From Spirabiliibacterium falconis (GTDB taxonomy: Bacteria; Pseudomonadota; Gammaproteobacteria; Enterobacterales; Pasteurellaceae), in NCBI RefSeq assembly GCF_014885015.1, contig NZ_JABMIJ010000006.1:248001-312000 (forward strand): a stretch of 64,000 bases of DNA, read 5' to 3'. Of this stretch, positions 49,025 to 57,272 are shown piece by piece. The first letter of the stretch is position 1. Each line of letters opens with the position of its first letter. Position numbers and translations under genes: made by a program. A model generated the notes under the pieces. That model worked only from the letters and a program-made list of their open reading frames with translations. It ran no database searches and was not told the origin of the DNA.

Positions 49025-51072
49025 AATTCGTGATAGCTAGCTTGACCGCACTTTTATCGTTATCTGTGCTGGCCGCACCTGCTCCACAACTTGAGCCAAA
49101 GCAGGGCTATTTATCTACACCGCAGGGGAACGTCCAAGATGATTATTTATGGTTGGAAATGCCCCAACATCAGCACACCTTAAACAAGATCGTTGCACAA
49201 GAAAACCGTGCGACACAAGCCTATTTGGCAGATCAAACCGCATTGAAAAACCAACTTCGGCAAGAAATGTTAGCTCGCCTTAACCAGCAAAGTGCGGTAC
49301 AAATATGGCGTGATGGGCATTATCGTTATCGCAAAACTGTCGAGCAACGCTACCCTCTCTATCAACGCACCAAACTCGCAACCCATGCGTGGGAAACCGT
49401 TGTGGACGGGCGTACACGTTCGGCTTATTCAAACTATTATCAATTACTGCCTCCCATCATCAGCCCTGATAATACATCGGTCATCATTGCCGAAGATACA
49501 CAAGGGCGAGAGCTATACACCCTTTCATTGGGTCAGATTGGCACACAAATTTTTACGCCTGAGCTTGAAAATACCACGGGTGAAGTTGTATGGAGTAAGG
49601 ATAATCAGCAACTTTATTATTTGCAAAAAGATCCCCATTCAGGGCGCATTCGTGGATTATATCACCACACAATAGGAACACCGCAGCAAACGGATCGCCT
49701 TATCTATGCCGAACCTGATCCGCGCTTTTATCTGAGTTTGTCTCAGTCTAGCTCCCAACGTTATTTATTATTGGATATTGCTGGACAATCGCAATCTGAA
49801 ACCTATGTGCTCGATCTCGATGCACCGAAAGCGAGCTTGCAACGGGTTAAACCTCGCACGAAAGGGGTTGAATACTATCTTGATCACAGCAATGATGGCT
49901 TTTATCTACGCACCAATCTCAATGCACCGCACTTTGCGTTATTTTATACCCCAACGCTGCAACAACCTTGGCAGCCACTCTACCACCCAGATGATGAGGA
50001 ATCACTGGAGAGTTTTACGATTTTACATGATTGGGTTATTGTAAAAGTGCGGTCAAACGGCATTGGACTTTACCGTTATTGGCAAAAAACTATGCCACAA
50101 CAACGCACAGAAATTACCTTTCCAGATCCTAATTACTTAGCTTGGCCGCAATATGGCGAAAACACGCAAGATGGCATTATTGATTTTACCTATACGGCAA
50201 TGGGCACGCCAAAAACGCATTTACGCTATGATTTACGCAAAAAACAGTGGTTAGATGATACCCAAGCCCTCGCTGGCGATTATCACACCGATTACATTGA
50301 GATTACAACACGCGATGGTGTGCGAGTGCCTGTATCATTAATTTATAAAAAAGGCTTACTAAAACAACACGATACACCGCTATTACTCACTGCTTACGGT
50401 GCATACGGATTTAGCTTTGAGCCGACCTATGGCACAGCGTATCACAGCCTGCTGGATCGCGGTTTTATCTACGCTATTGCACACATTCGAGGTGGTGGCG
50501 AGTTAGGCATAAAGTGGCACCAGCAAGGCAAAAAACGTCATAAAATTAATAGTATTAATGACACAGTTGATGTTGCCAATGCCTTAGCAAAGCGATTTAA
50601 CACAACGCATCTTTATGCCTTAGGCGAAAGTGCGGGTGCATTAGCCATTGCGGGTGCAATTAATCAAGCCCCAACACGTTTTAAAGCAGTAGTGCTACAA
50701 GTGCCTTTTCTTGATGTCGTTGGCGCACTGGCACATGCTCAAGACGGCACAAATGCACAAGAAAGTGAAGAGTGGGGTTCATTGTCTGATCAAACTGATT
50801 TTAAGCATATTCTCAGCTATTCACCATATCAAAATATTACCAAACAACCCTACCCTGCACTCTATCTCATTGCGGCATTGCAAGATAAGCGGGTGCCGTT
50901 TGTTGATAGCCTCAAATATGCGGCAAAAGTGCGTGCATTAAGCACGAGTGATGCCCCTGTATTAGTTCATATTGAAAAAGACAGTGGGCACAGTAGCGGG
51001 CAGGGGCGATATGGTCGGATTGAGCGTAATCTTGATGCGTATTCTTTTTTATTAAAGCAAGAACAACAATAG
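49021..51072 (+). CDS. Exported oligopeptidase B-like S9 serine peptidase
   Basis: This 683-residue S9A prolyl-oligopeptidase-family protein is closest to oligopeptidase B, which cuts short peptides after Arg/Lys. An N-terminal propeller region precedes a C-terminal hydrolase with Ser537 (GESAG), Asp622 (DKRVP) and His657 (DSGHSS); the 85- and 35-residue spacings equal those of E. coli OpB. Glu581 and Glu583 align with the S1 glutamates that give basic specificity. Unlike ordinary OpB it starts with a signal peptide (about residues 1-20, VLAA-PAP), so it should act in the periplasm. ATG 49021 overlaps the chaN stop; GGGAG is upstream. Its role in heme uptake is inferred from position only. 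Confidence 0.88.
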   Translation: MKFVIASLTALLSLSVLAAPAPQLEPKQGYLSTPQGNVQDDYLWLEMPQHQHTLNKIVAQENRATQAYLADQTALKNQLRQEMLARLNQQSAVQIWRDGHYRYRKTVEQRYPLYQRTKLATHAWETVVDGRTRSAYSNYYQLLPPIISPDNTSVIIAEDTQGRELYTLSLGQIGTQIFTPELENTTGEVVWSKDNQQLYYLQKDPHSGRIRGLYHHTIGTPQQTDRLIYAEPDPRFYLSLSQSSSQRYLLLDIAGQSQSETYVLDLDAPKASLQRVKPRTKGVEYYLDHSNDGFYLRTNLNAPHFALFYTPTLQQPWQPLYHPDDEESLESFTILHDWVIVKVRSNGIGLYRYWQKTMPQQRTEITFPDPNYLAWPQYGENTQDGIIDFTYTAMGTPKTHLRYDLRKKQWLDDTQALAGDYHTDYIEITTRDGVRVPVSLIYKKGLLKQHDTPLLLTAYGAYGFSFEPTYGTAYHSLLDRGFIYAIAHIRGGGELGIKWHQQGKKRHKINSINDTVDVANALAKRFNTTHLYALGESAGALAIAGAINQAPTRFKAVVLQVPFLDVVGALAHAQDGTNAQESEEWGSLSDQTDFKHILSYSPYQNITKQPYPALYLIAALQDKRVPFVDSLKYAAKVRALSTSDAPVLVHIEKDSGHSSGQGRYGRIERNLDAYSFLLKQEQQ

Positions 51073-51094
51073 TACACAACCTTAAGGAGATCTT

Positions 51095-53350
51095 ATGCAA
51101 CTGAATAAAATTGTAAGTGCGGTTATTTTCACCTGCCTAACAGGCTATACCTTGTCTGCCATGGCAGAAACGGTAACCGCACTTGATACCATTGAAGTGG
51201 TCGCAGATAAAAAAACAACCGAGCAACAACGCTATACACGCGCAGGTGCAGTCAGTACCATTGGTGCAACGGATAAAAAAATGCAATCGCTCGACAGCAC
51301 CATTCGCTCCTTACCTGGTACCTATACCAACATTAACCCAACTCAAGGCACAGTGAGTGTCAATATTCGCGGAATGACGGGCTTTGGGCGTGTCAATACG
51401 ATGGTTGATGGTGTTCCTCAAACATTTTATGGTACATCGTCCAATTCAGGCAGCAAATACCACGCTGGTAATGATGGTGAAGGTTATGGTCCTAGTAGCC
51501 AATATGGTGTTATGATCGATCCAAACTTCATCGTGGCGGCAACCGTTGAGCGTGGTTTTAGTACCGATGGCGCGCACAACATCAATGCATTAAATGGTAG
51601 TGCAAACTTCCGTACATTAGATGTGGATGATATTGTTTTCAGTGGTAATCGTCTTGGCGCATTAGCGAAATTTAATGTCGGCAATAATGGCGTTGGACGT
51701 GGCGGAATGCTGGCATTAGGTGGCAAAACATTATTAGAAAATAATGGTCATATTGGGGCATTAGCCGCATATAGTGGCAACTCTAGCAAAGCAAACTACA
51801 AATCAGGTGCTGGCACTTTTTCAAGTGATAATGACTATGTTAAACGCTTAGATCAACGCCCTCGTTCATGGCTGGCAAAAGTAGAATGGAAAGCCAATGA
51901 CGATCATTTTATTAAATTCAGTAACAACGGCTATCGCAATAATGTTGGCGGGCGTGACACTGAGCACGATAGTTATCAATTAGATTATCGCTATACCCCA
52001 ACATCGCCATGGGTTGATGTCAAATTACTTGCTGCATATAGTCAAAATCAACAAATTTACAATGATGATGCCAATATTTGGCAAATTGCTGATGCCAAAA
52101 CAAAAAATAAATCGAATTATCTCGATCTCAGCAATAAAATGGCATTTGATTGGCTAAATACCCAAAACTCGCTTATTTTAGGTGTAAATTATCTCACAAA
52201 TCAATATATTAAAAACGGTACAGGCGTCAACGAAGATAACTATAATTACACGCCTTTTGCACCATCTGGTAAGCAAAAAATGCATAGCCTCTATGCAACA
52301 TTGCAATCCAATTGGCAGCGTTTCACCTTAGACAGTAATTTAACCTATACCCAAGCAGAAACAACTGGGTATAAACCCGCTTGTGAGGAAATTGAGTGTT
52401 TCCCACAAGGCGGGGCAAGCATGAAGCTTACTCAAAAAATACTGAAACCTTCTGTGATGTTATCTTGGCAAGCATCTGATTGGTTTGCACCTTATATTAG
52501 TTATGCCTACACCTCTCGTATGCCGAACTTAAATGAAATTTTCTTCAATCACCAAAGCGGTGGTTCAATGAATCCATTTTTAAAACCCGAACGCGGACAT
52601 ACATTCCAAATTGGCTTTAATACACATAAAGACAATGTATTTGTTAAAGATGATTTTCTCGGATTAAAAGTTACCGCATTCCAATCCAATGTCCGTGACT
52701 TTATTTACAACCAAAGTTTTTATGTGACAACCGGTGGCTCAAAAGTGACATCACTTAATAATCCAAATGTTGTCTCCCATACACAAATTTATATGAATTC
52801 ACTCAATACCATTAAACAACGTGGTATTGAACTTGATTTCAATTACGACGCTGGCTTTGCCTTTGCTCGTTTAGATTTAAGTCTGATTAAGTCAAATGAG
52901 CCTATTGATGTCAACTCAACTGTCAGTACAGGGTTTGGTACTGTTGGGGTCACACAACTGCCAACCAGCTATGGCTCACTTGAGTTGGGTGGTCGCTTGC
53001 TTGACCGCACTTTAACACTGGGGTCTATTTTCAAATACACGGGTAAAAATCAACGTCTTAAACCTAATGGGCTTACCGTTGATTATGCAGAAGGAAATGA
53101 CACACTAACTCAAGAAATGCCAAAAGTCCCAATTATTGTTGATGTTTATGCGAACTATCAGATTAATAAACATATTTTATTAAAAGCCTCTGTGCAAAAT
53201 CTCATGAACAAAAATTACGTTGATGCACTCAATAGCCTAAATTCGACCGCCTCGCAATACAGTGTGGATAGTAATGAAAATGACGTATTTTCATTTACCA
53301 ACTCAGCACGTGGCAGAACATTCTATTTGGGTGCAGAAGTACGTTTTTAA
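51095..53350 (+). CDS. TonB-dependent heme/hemoprotein receptor
   Basis: The 751-residue outer-membrane receptor has a signal peptide (cleavage near AMA-ET), a TonB box-like DTIEVVA, a plug (about residues 45-165) and a 22-strand barrel ending in the aromatic GAEVRF. The region SRMPNLNEIFF ... NPFLKPERG corresponds to the FRAP and NPNL boxes of heme receptors, and His486 lies between them as does the heme-ligand histidine of HemR-type receptors. CEEIEC forms a likely surface disulfide loop. No CCAA-type repeat suggesting phase variation is present. USS copies lie in the signal-peptide codons (51115, 51176). Ligand (heme, hemoglobin or other) is not known. Confidence 0.88.
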   Translation: MQLNKIVSAVIFTCLTGYTLSAMAETVTALDTIEVVADKKTTEQQRYTRAGAVSTIGATDKKMQSLDSTIRSLPGTYTNINPTQGTVSVNIRGMTGFGRVNTMVDGVPQTFYGTSSNSGSKYHAGNDGEGYGPSSQYGVMIDPNFIVAATVERGFSTDGAHNINALNGSANFRTLDVDDIVFSGNRLGALAKFNVGNNGVGRGGMLALGGKTLLENNGHIGALAAYSGNSSKANYKSGAGTFSSDNDYVKRLDQRPRSWLAKVEWKANDDHFIKFSNNGYRNNVGGRDTEHDSYQLDYRYTPTSPWVDVKLLAAYSQNQQIYNDDANIWQIADAKTKNKSNYLDLSNKMAFDWLNTQNSLILGVNYLTNQYIKNGTGVNEDNYNYTPFAPSGKQKMHSLYATLQSNWQRFTLDSNLTYTQAETTGYKPACEEIECFPQGGASMKLTQKILKPSVMLSWQASDWFAPYISYAYTSRMPNLNEIFFNHQSGGSMNPFLKPERGHTFQIGFNTHKDNVFVKDDFLGLKVTAFQSNVRDFIYNQSFYVTTGGSKVTSLNNPNVVSHTQIYMNSLNTIKQRGIELDFNYDAGFAFARLDLSLIKSNEPIDVNSTVSTGFGTVGVTQLPTSYGSLELGGRLLDRTLTLGSIFKYTGKNQRLKPNGLTVDYAEGNDTLTQEMPKVPIIVDVYANYQINKHILLKASVQNLMNKNYVDALNSLNSTASQYSVDSNENDVFSFTNSARGRTFYLGAEVRF

Positions 53351-53377
53351 CCCTTAAACAAAGAGGAGACAATATCC

Positions 53378-54592
53378 ATGCAAACCATCACAAAAACAAC
53401 TCTCGCAGCAACATTACTTGCCGCACTGACGGCTTGTTCATCAAACAGTACATCGTATGAATTGGATCAACCACGCAATTCGACGACAGCGAGTGAAACT
53501 AATCCACATCAAGCACAAGAAGGGGCTTCAAATAGCACACCAGATAAAACAGATGAGGCTACTGAGGCTACTGAACCCGCTAAGCCAGATAATTCTACCA
53601 AACCAGATGATTCTGCTCAGCCTACAACACCTGATGCCTCGGATACTGTAACACAGCCAAAAGAACCTAAACAGCCTGTTGAACCTACACAACCTGCAGA
53701 AACCGAGCCAAAACCTGATGTGGTTAATGGATTGGAGGATCGCACGATTACTATTCCTGATAAACCTTATCTAGGTGGAGATGAATATAATCCCAATATA
53801 CAAAATGGCGTAGCTAGCTATTATAGTGCTGGTGGTGCTCATGCAATGAGTAAACCTGGTACGAATAACGCTGTTCAGCTTCAACTCAAAGATGTTTTGA
53901 CTGACGCTGATAAAAAAGCGTTGCAAAATGCAAAAATTGATCCAAATGAACGACACGTTTTAGAAGTTAAAGATAAAGACGGCACATTACTAGGTAGATT
54001 TCAATTTGTTAATCAATCCTATTCTAGTTATGGCACGTTTGTTCCTGAAGATACGCAATATAACTACGGCGAAAAATATTCTTACGATAACTTAGCAATG
54101 TTCCTTGCTACCCCAACCACCGAAGCCCAATTTGCACAACAAAAAGGCACGGCAACCTACTCAGGGCATACGCTCGGTTATGTTGATGGTCCAAAAGGCG
54201 AAACACCAACACAAGGTTATATGGGTGATGTGAGCTTAAACGTGAACTTTGACACCAAAATGATCGACGGGAAAGTCACCGCACGTCAAGATGGCTTCAC
54301 CAAATATAGCCCTAGTTTTACAGATGATAATAAGAATCCGACCGCTGAAGGCATTGAATTGACCAAGTCAGATCTAATCTTAGAAAAAACTGAAATTAAA
54401 GTCAGTAAAAATGGCACCATGAGCTTCGGAGAAGGTGCTTACAACAATGTAGCCGTCATAAAAAATAACGGAGAAAAAATTGGCTTTAATAAATACAGTG
54501 GAACCTTTGCTGGACCTAACGCCGACGAAATTGTGGGTCAAATTGGTGGCGGTGAAGAACGTATTGCCTTTGGTGCAAGCCGTGATAAATAA
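53378..54592 (+). CDS. TbpB-like surface lipoprotein, probably Slam-dependent
   Basis: The 404-residue product has a lipobox LTAC (Cys20), then a long unstructured stretch (about residues 25-118) rich in Thr, Pro, Asp and Glu, and a C-terminal part (about 130-404) ending YSGTFAGPNADEIVGQIGG and IAFGASRDK. That ending is the hallmark of the TbpB-type beta-barrel found in transferrin-binding proteins, hemophilin and other Slam-exported lipoproteins. It follows the receptor by 27 nt (SD GAGGAG) and would act as the surface capture partner. No Slam gene lies in the window. Ligand unknown; heme or a heme protein is inferred from the neighbours. Confidence 0.8.
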   Translation: MQTITKTTLAATLLAALTACSSNSTSYELDQPRNSTTASETNPHQAQEGASNSTPDKTDEATEATEPAKPDNSTKPDDSAQPTTPDASDTVTQPKEPKQPVEPTQPAETEPKPDVVNGLEDRTITIPDKPYLGGDEYNPNIQNGVASYYSAGGAHAMSKPGTNNAVQLQLKDVLTDADKKALQNAKIDPNERHVLEVKDKDGTLLGRFQFVNQSYSSYGTFVPEDTQYNYGEKYSYDNLAMFLATPTTEAQFAQQKGTATYSGHTLGYVDGPKGETPTQGYMGDVSLNVNFDTKMIDGKVTARQDGFTKYSPSFTDDNKNPTAEGIELTKSDLILEKTEIKVSKNGTMSFGEGAYNNVAVIKNNGEKIGFNKYSGTFAGPNADEIVGQIGGGEERIAFGASRDK

Positions 54593-54595
54593 CCA

Positions 54596-54616
54596 AAGTG
54601 CGGTCTAACCGCACTT
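54596..54616 (+). terminator. USS dyad between the surface lipoprotein and hmuT
   Basis: AAGTGCGGT (54596-54604) and ACCGCACTT (54608-54616), 3 nt apart, then TCTT. A strong hairpin inside the operon that may attenuate hmuTUV relative to the receptor genes. Confidence 0.6.
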
Positions 54617-54632
54617 TCTTCAAGGAGTTTTT

Positions 54633-55478
54633 ATGAAATATAAGCTAACCGCACTTTTAGCTTGTGTGTTCTGTAGTGCGATCGCAGCCGCACAGCCCCA
54701 ACGGATCGTGTCCGCAGGCTTTGGAATTACACAACTGGTTAATGAACTGGGTGCTGGCAATGAACTGGTTGCGGTAGACTCCACCAGCAAGGCATTTGCA
54801 CGCGATCGCAATTTGCCCGTGTTAGGCTACCAACGCAAACTCAGTGCAGAGGGCATTATCGCCCTAAAACCCAGTATTGTGATTGGGAGTGAAGAAATGG
54901 GGCCTGAAAGTGTATTATCCCAATTAAAACACGTCGGCATTGAGGTGTTAGTGCTGTCAAGTGAGCAGCATAATCTTCACGATTTAGAACAACATATTGC
55001 TACGCTGGGCAAAACATTAGACAAACAAGAACAAAGTGCGGTTCTACTCAAACAACTTACACAACAAAACGCTGAGCTAGCAGCACATAAACAACATAAT
55101 CAAAGTGCGGTTTTTCTCTTTTTAGGTGAAAAAGGGGCGCTGTTTGCAGGTGGCGACAAGACAACCGCCAATGGGATGTTTGAGTTAATTGGGCTGAAAA
55201 ACAGTGCGGACGGGAAATCCAGCTATTATCCTTATGGGATTGAAACATTAATTAGCCTTCAACCGAAAGTAGTGCTTATTTCTGAACGAAGCCTTGCGCA
55301 AGATTTAGACAGCATTTTACAGAAATACCCGTTTTTAAAGCAGCTTTCGGCTGCACAAAAACAGTGCATTTTTACCGTTAATGGGCAAGCATTACTCGGT
55401 GGATTTAATTTAAGCTCATTAGAGGAAAGCGTTCGCTTACAGCGCGCTATTGCGAATAATTCTGCGTGTCAAGAATGA
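54633..55478 (+). CDS. hmuT: Periplasmic heme-binding protein HmuT
   Basis: HmuT carries heme across the periplasm to the HmuUV importer. The 281-residue class III binding protein has a signal peptide (about residues 1-20, IAAA-QP), RIVSAGFGITQLVNELGAG, and the heme-ligand tyrosine Tyr66 in GYQRKLSAEG, a motif typical of ShuT/PhuT/HmuT. A second tyrosine-rich region SYYPYG (198-202) is on the other lobe. SD AAGGAG. The stop overlaps hmuU by ATGA. Two USS dyad members and one USS in the signal-peptide codons (54648) surround its start. Confidence 0.92.
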   Translation: MKYKLTALLACVFCSAIAAAQPQRIVSAGFGITQLVNELGAGNELVAVDSTSKAFARDRNLPVLGYQRKLSAEGIIALKPSIVIGSEEMGPESVLSQLKHVGIEVLVLSSEQHNLHDLEQHIATLGKTLDKQEQSAVLLKQLTQQNAELAAHKQHNQSAVFLFLGEKGALFAGGDKTTANGMFELIGLKNSADGKSSYYPYGIETLISLQPKVVLISERSLAQDLDSILQKYPFLKQLSAAQKQCIFTVNGQALLGGFNLSSLEESVRLQRAIANNSACQE

Positions 55479-56482
55479 AACTGATTTCACCGTTTATTTT
55501 TGGGGCTATCACCCTATCATTATTATTGGGATTGAGTTTGCTATCTCTGAGTACAGGGGCAGTAAAACTTGAGCTTGAACACATTATCACCGCACTTTTT
55601 GGGCAAGGCGACAACGCCACGGTGTTTATTTTGCAGCAATTACGTCTGCCACGCACCTTAACAGCCCTCTCTATCGGGGCTATTTTGGGCTGCTGTGGTG
55701 CGGTGTTACAAGGATTATTTCGCAATCCCTTAGCTGACCCTGGTATTATTGGGGTTAGTGCTGGTGCAGCACTCGGTGCGGGCATTGCGATTGTATTATT
55801 GCCCGCGTCCTTGTTCGGTTTACAATTAGGCATCACCTCAATTTTTGCCTTTCTGGGCAGCTTGCTAATTACCCTATTCGTCTATCGCCTAGGTAAAACG
55901 CAATATGGCTCACAAATGACATTAATGTTACTCGGCGGCATAGCCATTGGTTCGATTGCCTTTGCACTGCTCGGCTTACTGCAATATGTTGCTGATGACC
56001 GTGCGCTGCGTGATTTAACCACATGGCAACTAGGCTCTCTCGCACAAAGTCATTATTGGCATGTTATAGTTACCTTTATTGCGTTAATCATCGTGTTACT
56101 CCGTTTTAAACAACTGGCATATGCCCTTAATGCGTTGTTATTAGGTGATATTGAAGCCCAACATTTAGGCATTAATATTGAGCGTGTCAAACGCCAATGT
56201 ATATTTTTGACCGCACTTGCTATCGGCATTGCGGTGGCGGTGGCGGGCATTATCGGCTTTGTCGGCTTAGTTGTGCCGCATATCTGCCGCACATTACTTG
56301 GTGCAAATCATAAAATATTAATTCCAGCCAGCAGCGTTATGGGGGCCGTGCTATTACTGTTTGCAGACATCCTCGCACGCGCCATTGCACCGCCAGCGGA
56401 AGTGCCTATTGGCATCATTACAGCCTTAATTGGTGCGCCATTTTTTATTGCTTTATTGCTGAAATTAAAAGGGAAAATGTGA
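55475..56482 (+). CDS. hmuU: Heme ABC transporter permease HmuU
   Basis: HmuU is the FecCD-family membrane subunit of the heme importer. The 335-residue product has about ten membrane helices with the family segments QLRLPRTLTALSIGAILGCCGAVLQGLFRNPLADPG and GVSAGAALG, and the C-terminal GIIGFVGLVVPHICRTLLGANHK that contacts the ATPase. The start is ATG 55475, overlapping the hmuT stop; a GTG at 55466 would lie deeper inside hmuT. It overlaps hmuV. Confidence 0.93.
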   Translation: MKLISPFIFGAITLSLLLGLSLLSLSTGAVKLELEHIITALFGQGDNATVFILQQLRLPRTLTALSIGAILGCCGAVLQGLFRNPLADPGIIGVSAGAALGAGIAIVLLPASLFGLQLGITSIFAFLGSLLITLFVYRLGKTQYGSQMTLMLLGGIAIGSIAFALLGLLQYVADDRALRDLTTWQLGSLAQSHYWHVIVTFIALIIVLLRFKQLAYALNALLLGDIEAQHLGINIERVKRQCIFLTALAIGIAVAVAGIIGFVGLVVPHICRTLLGANHKILIPASSVMGAVLLLFADILARAIAPPAEVPIGIITALIGAPFFIALLLKLKGKM

Positions 56483-57228
56483 TGTTATCGCTCAATCAAG
56501 TTTCTGTTACTATTGGCAATAAATGCTTATTACAATCACTCAGTTTTTCGGTAACTCAGCCATGCTGTATTGGCATTATTGGTGCAAACGGTGCTGGAAA
56601 ATCAACCCTATTAAAAACCATTGGGCAGAATATCGCTTATCAAGGCAATATTTTGTGGAATGATCACGCCTTAAAGCACCTCAATGAACATCAACGTGCC
56701 ACACAGATGGCATTTATGCCGCAACATAGCCAAATGGCATTTGCCCTAAGTGTTAAAGATATTGTGGAAATGGGGGTAATGATGCACCACGGTTTGAAAA
56801 ACCCAAGTGCGGTTATCGATCGCGTGCTCGCACAATTTGATATTACCCACCTTAAAGATCAAAACTATCTGCATCTATCTGGTGGCGAAAAACAGCGTGT
56901 GCATGCCGCACGTGTATGGGCACAAATTCAAGCAACCGAACAGCCCAAATTAGTGCTGTTAGATGAGCCAACAAGTGCGCTAGATTTAAAACACCAACAC
57001 CATTTTTTACATTGTACACAAGCACTTGCACGCCAGCATATTGTGCTAATTGTGCTACATGATCTCAATTTAGTCAGCCGCTATTGTGATCAATTACTGT
57101 TGCTTAAACACGGTATGCTCTGTGGTTTTGGTGCAACTGACACCTTAATGAATGCAGATACTATTCACACATTATACGACTATAAGGCTGAGGTGTTTGA
57201 ACATAATAATCGTATCCATATCAGCTAA
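56482..57228 (+). CDS. hmuV: Heme ABC transporter ATP-binding protein HmuV
   Basis: HmuV powers HmuU. The 248-residue ATPase has Walker A GANGAGKST (residues 34-42), Q-loop MPQHSQM, signature LSGGEKQRV and Walker B LVLLDEPTSALD with the H-loop in VLHDLNLVSRY. ATG 56482 forms TGATG with the hmuU stop; GTG 56479 is an alternative start. It is the last gene of the rightward heme operon and is followed by a USS-containing hairpin. Confidence 0.94.
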   Translation: MLSLNQVSVTIGNKCLLQSLSFSVTQPCCIGIIGANGAGKSTLLKTIGQNIAYQGNILWNDHALKHLNEHQRATQMAFMPQHSQMAFALSVKDIVEMGVMMHHGLKNPSAVIDRVLAQFDITHLKDQNYLHLSGGEKQRVHAARVWAQIQATEQPKLVLLDEPTSALDLKHQHHFLHCTQALARQHIVLIVLHDLNLVSRYCDQLLLLKHGMLCGFGATDTLMNADTIHTLYDYKAEVFEHNNRIHIS

Positions 57229-57230
57229 AA

Positions 57231-57255
57231 AAACCGCACTTTTAACGTGCGGTTT
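57231..57255. terminator. USS-like hairpin between hmuV and gltA
   Basis: AAACCGCAC (57231-57239), a 7-nt loop and GTGCGGTTT (57247-57255) form a 9-bp stem with A and T runs; one arm is a full USS (57233-57241), the other lacks its first base pair. A second full USS follows at 57260-57268. Confidence 0.7.
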
Positions 57256-57272
57256 GTGAAAGTGCGGTTAAG

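Noticed and set aside
53527-53735. Low-complexity stretch of the surface lipoprotein as a DNA repeat expansion
   Set aside because: The peptide is repetitive in character (Pro, Thr, Asp, Glu) but the codons do not form exact tandem DNA repeats, so it is described as a linker and not as a repeat.
51095-54592. Phase-variable repeats in the receptor or surface lipoprotein genes
   Set aside because: H. influenzae hemoglobin receptors carry CCAA repeats; here no tetranucleotide tract or long homopolymer is present in or before either gene.
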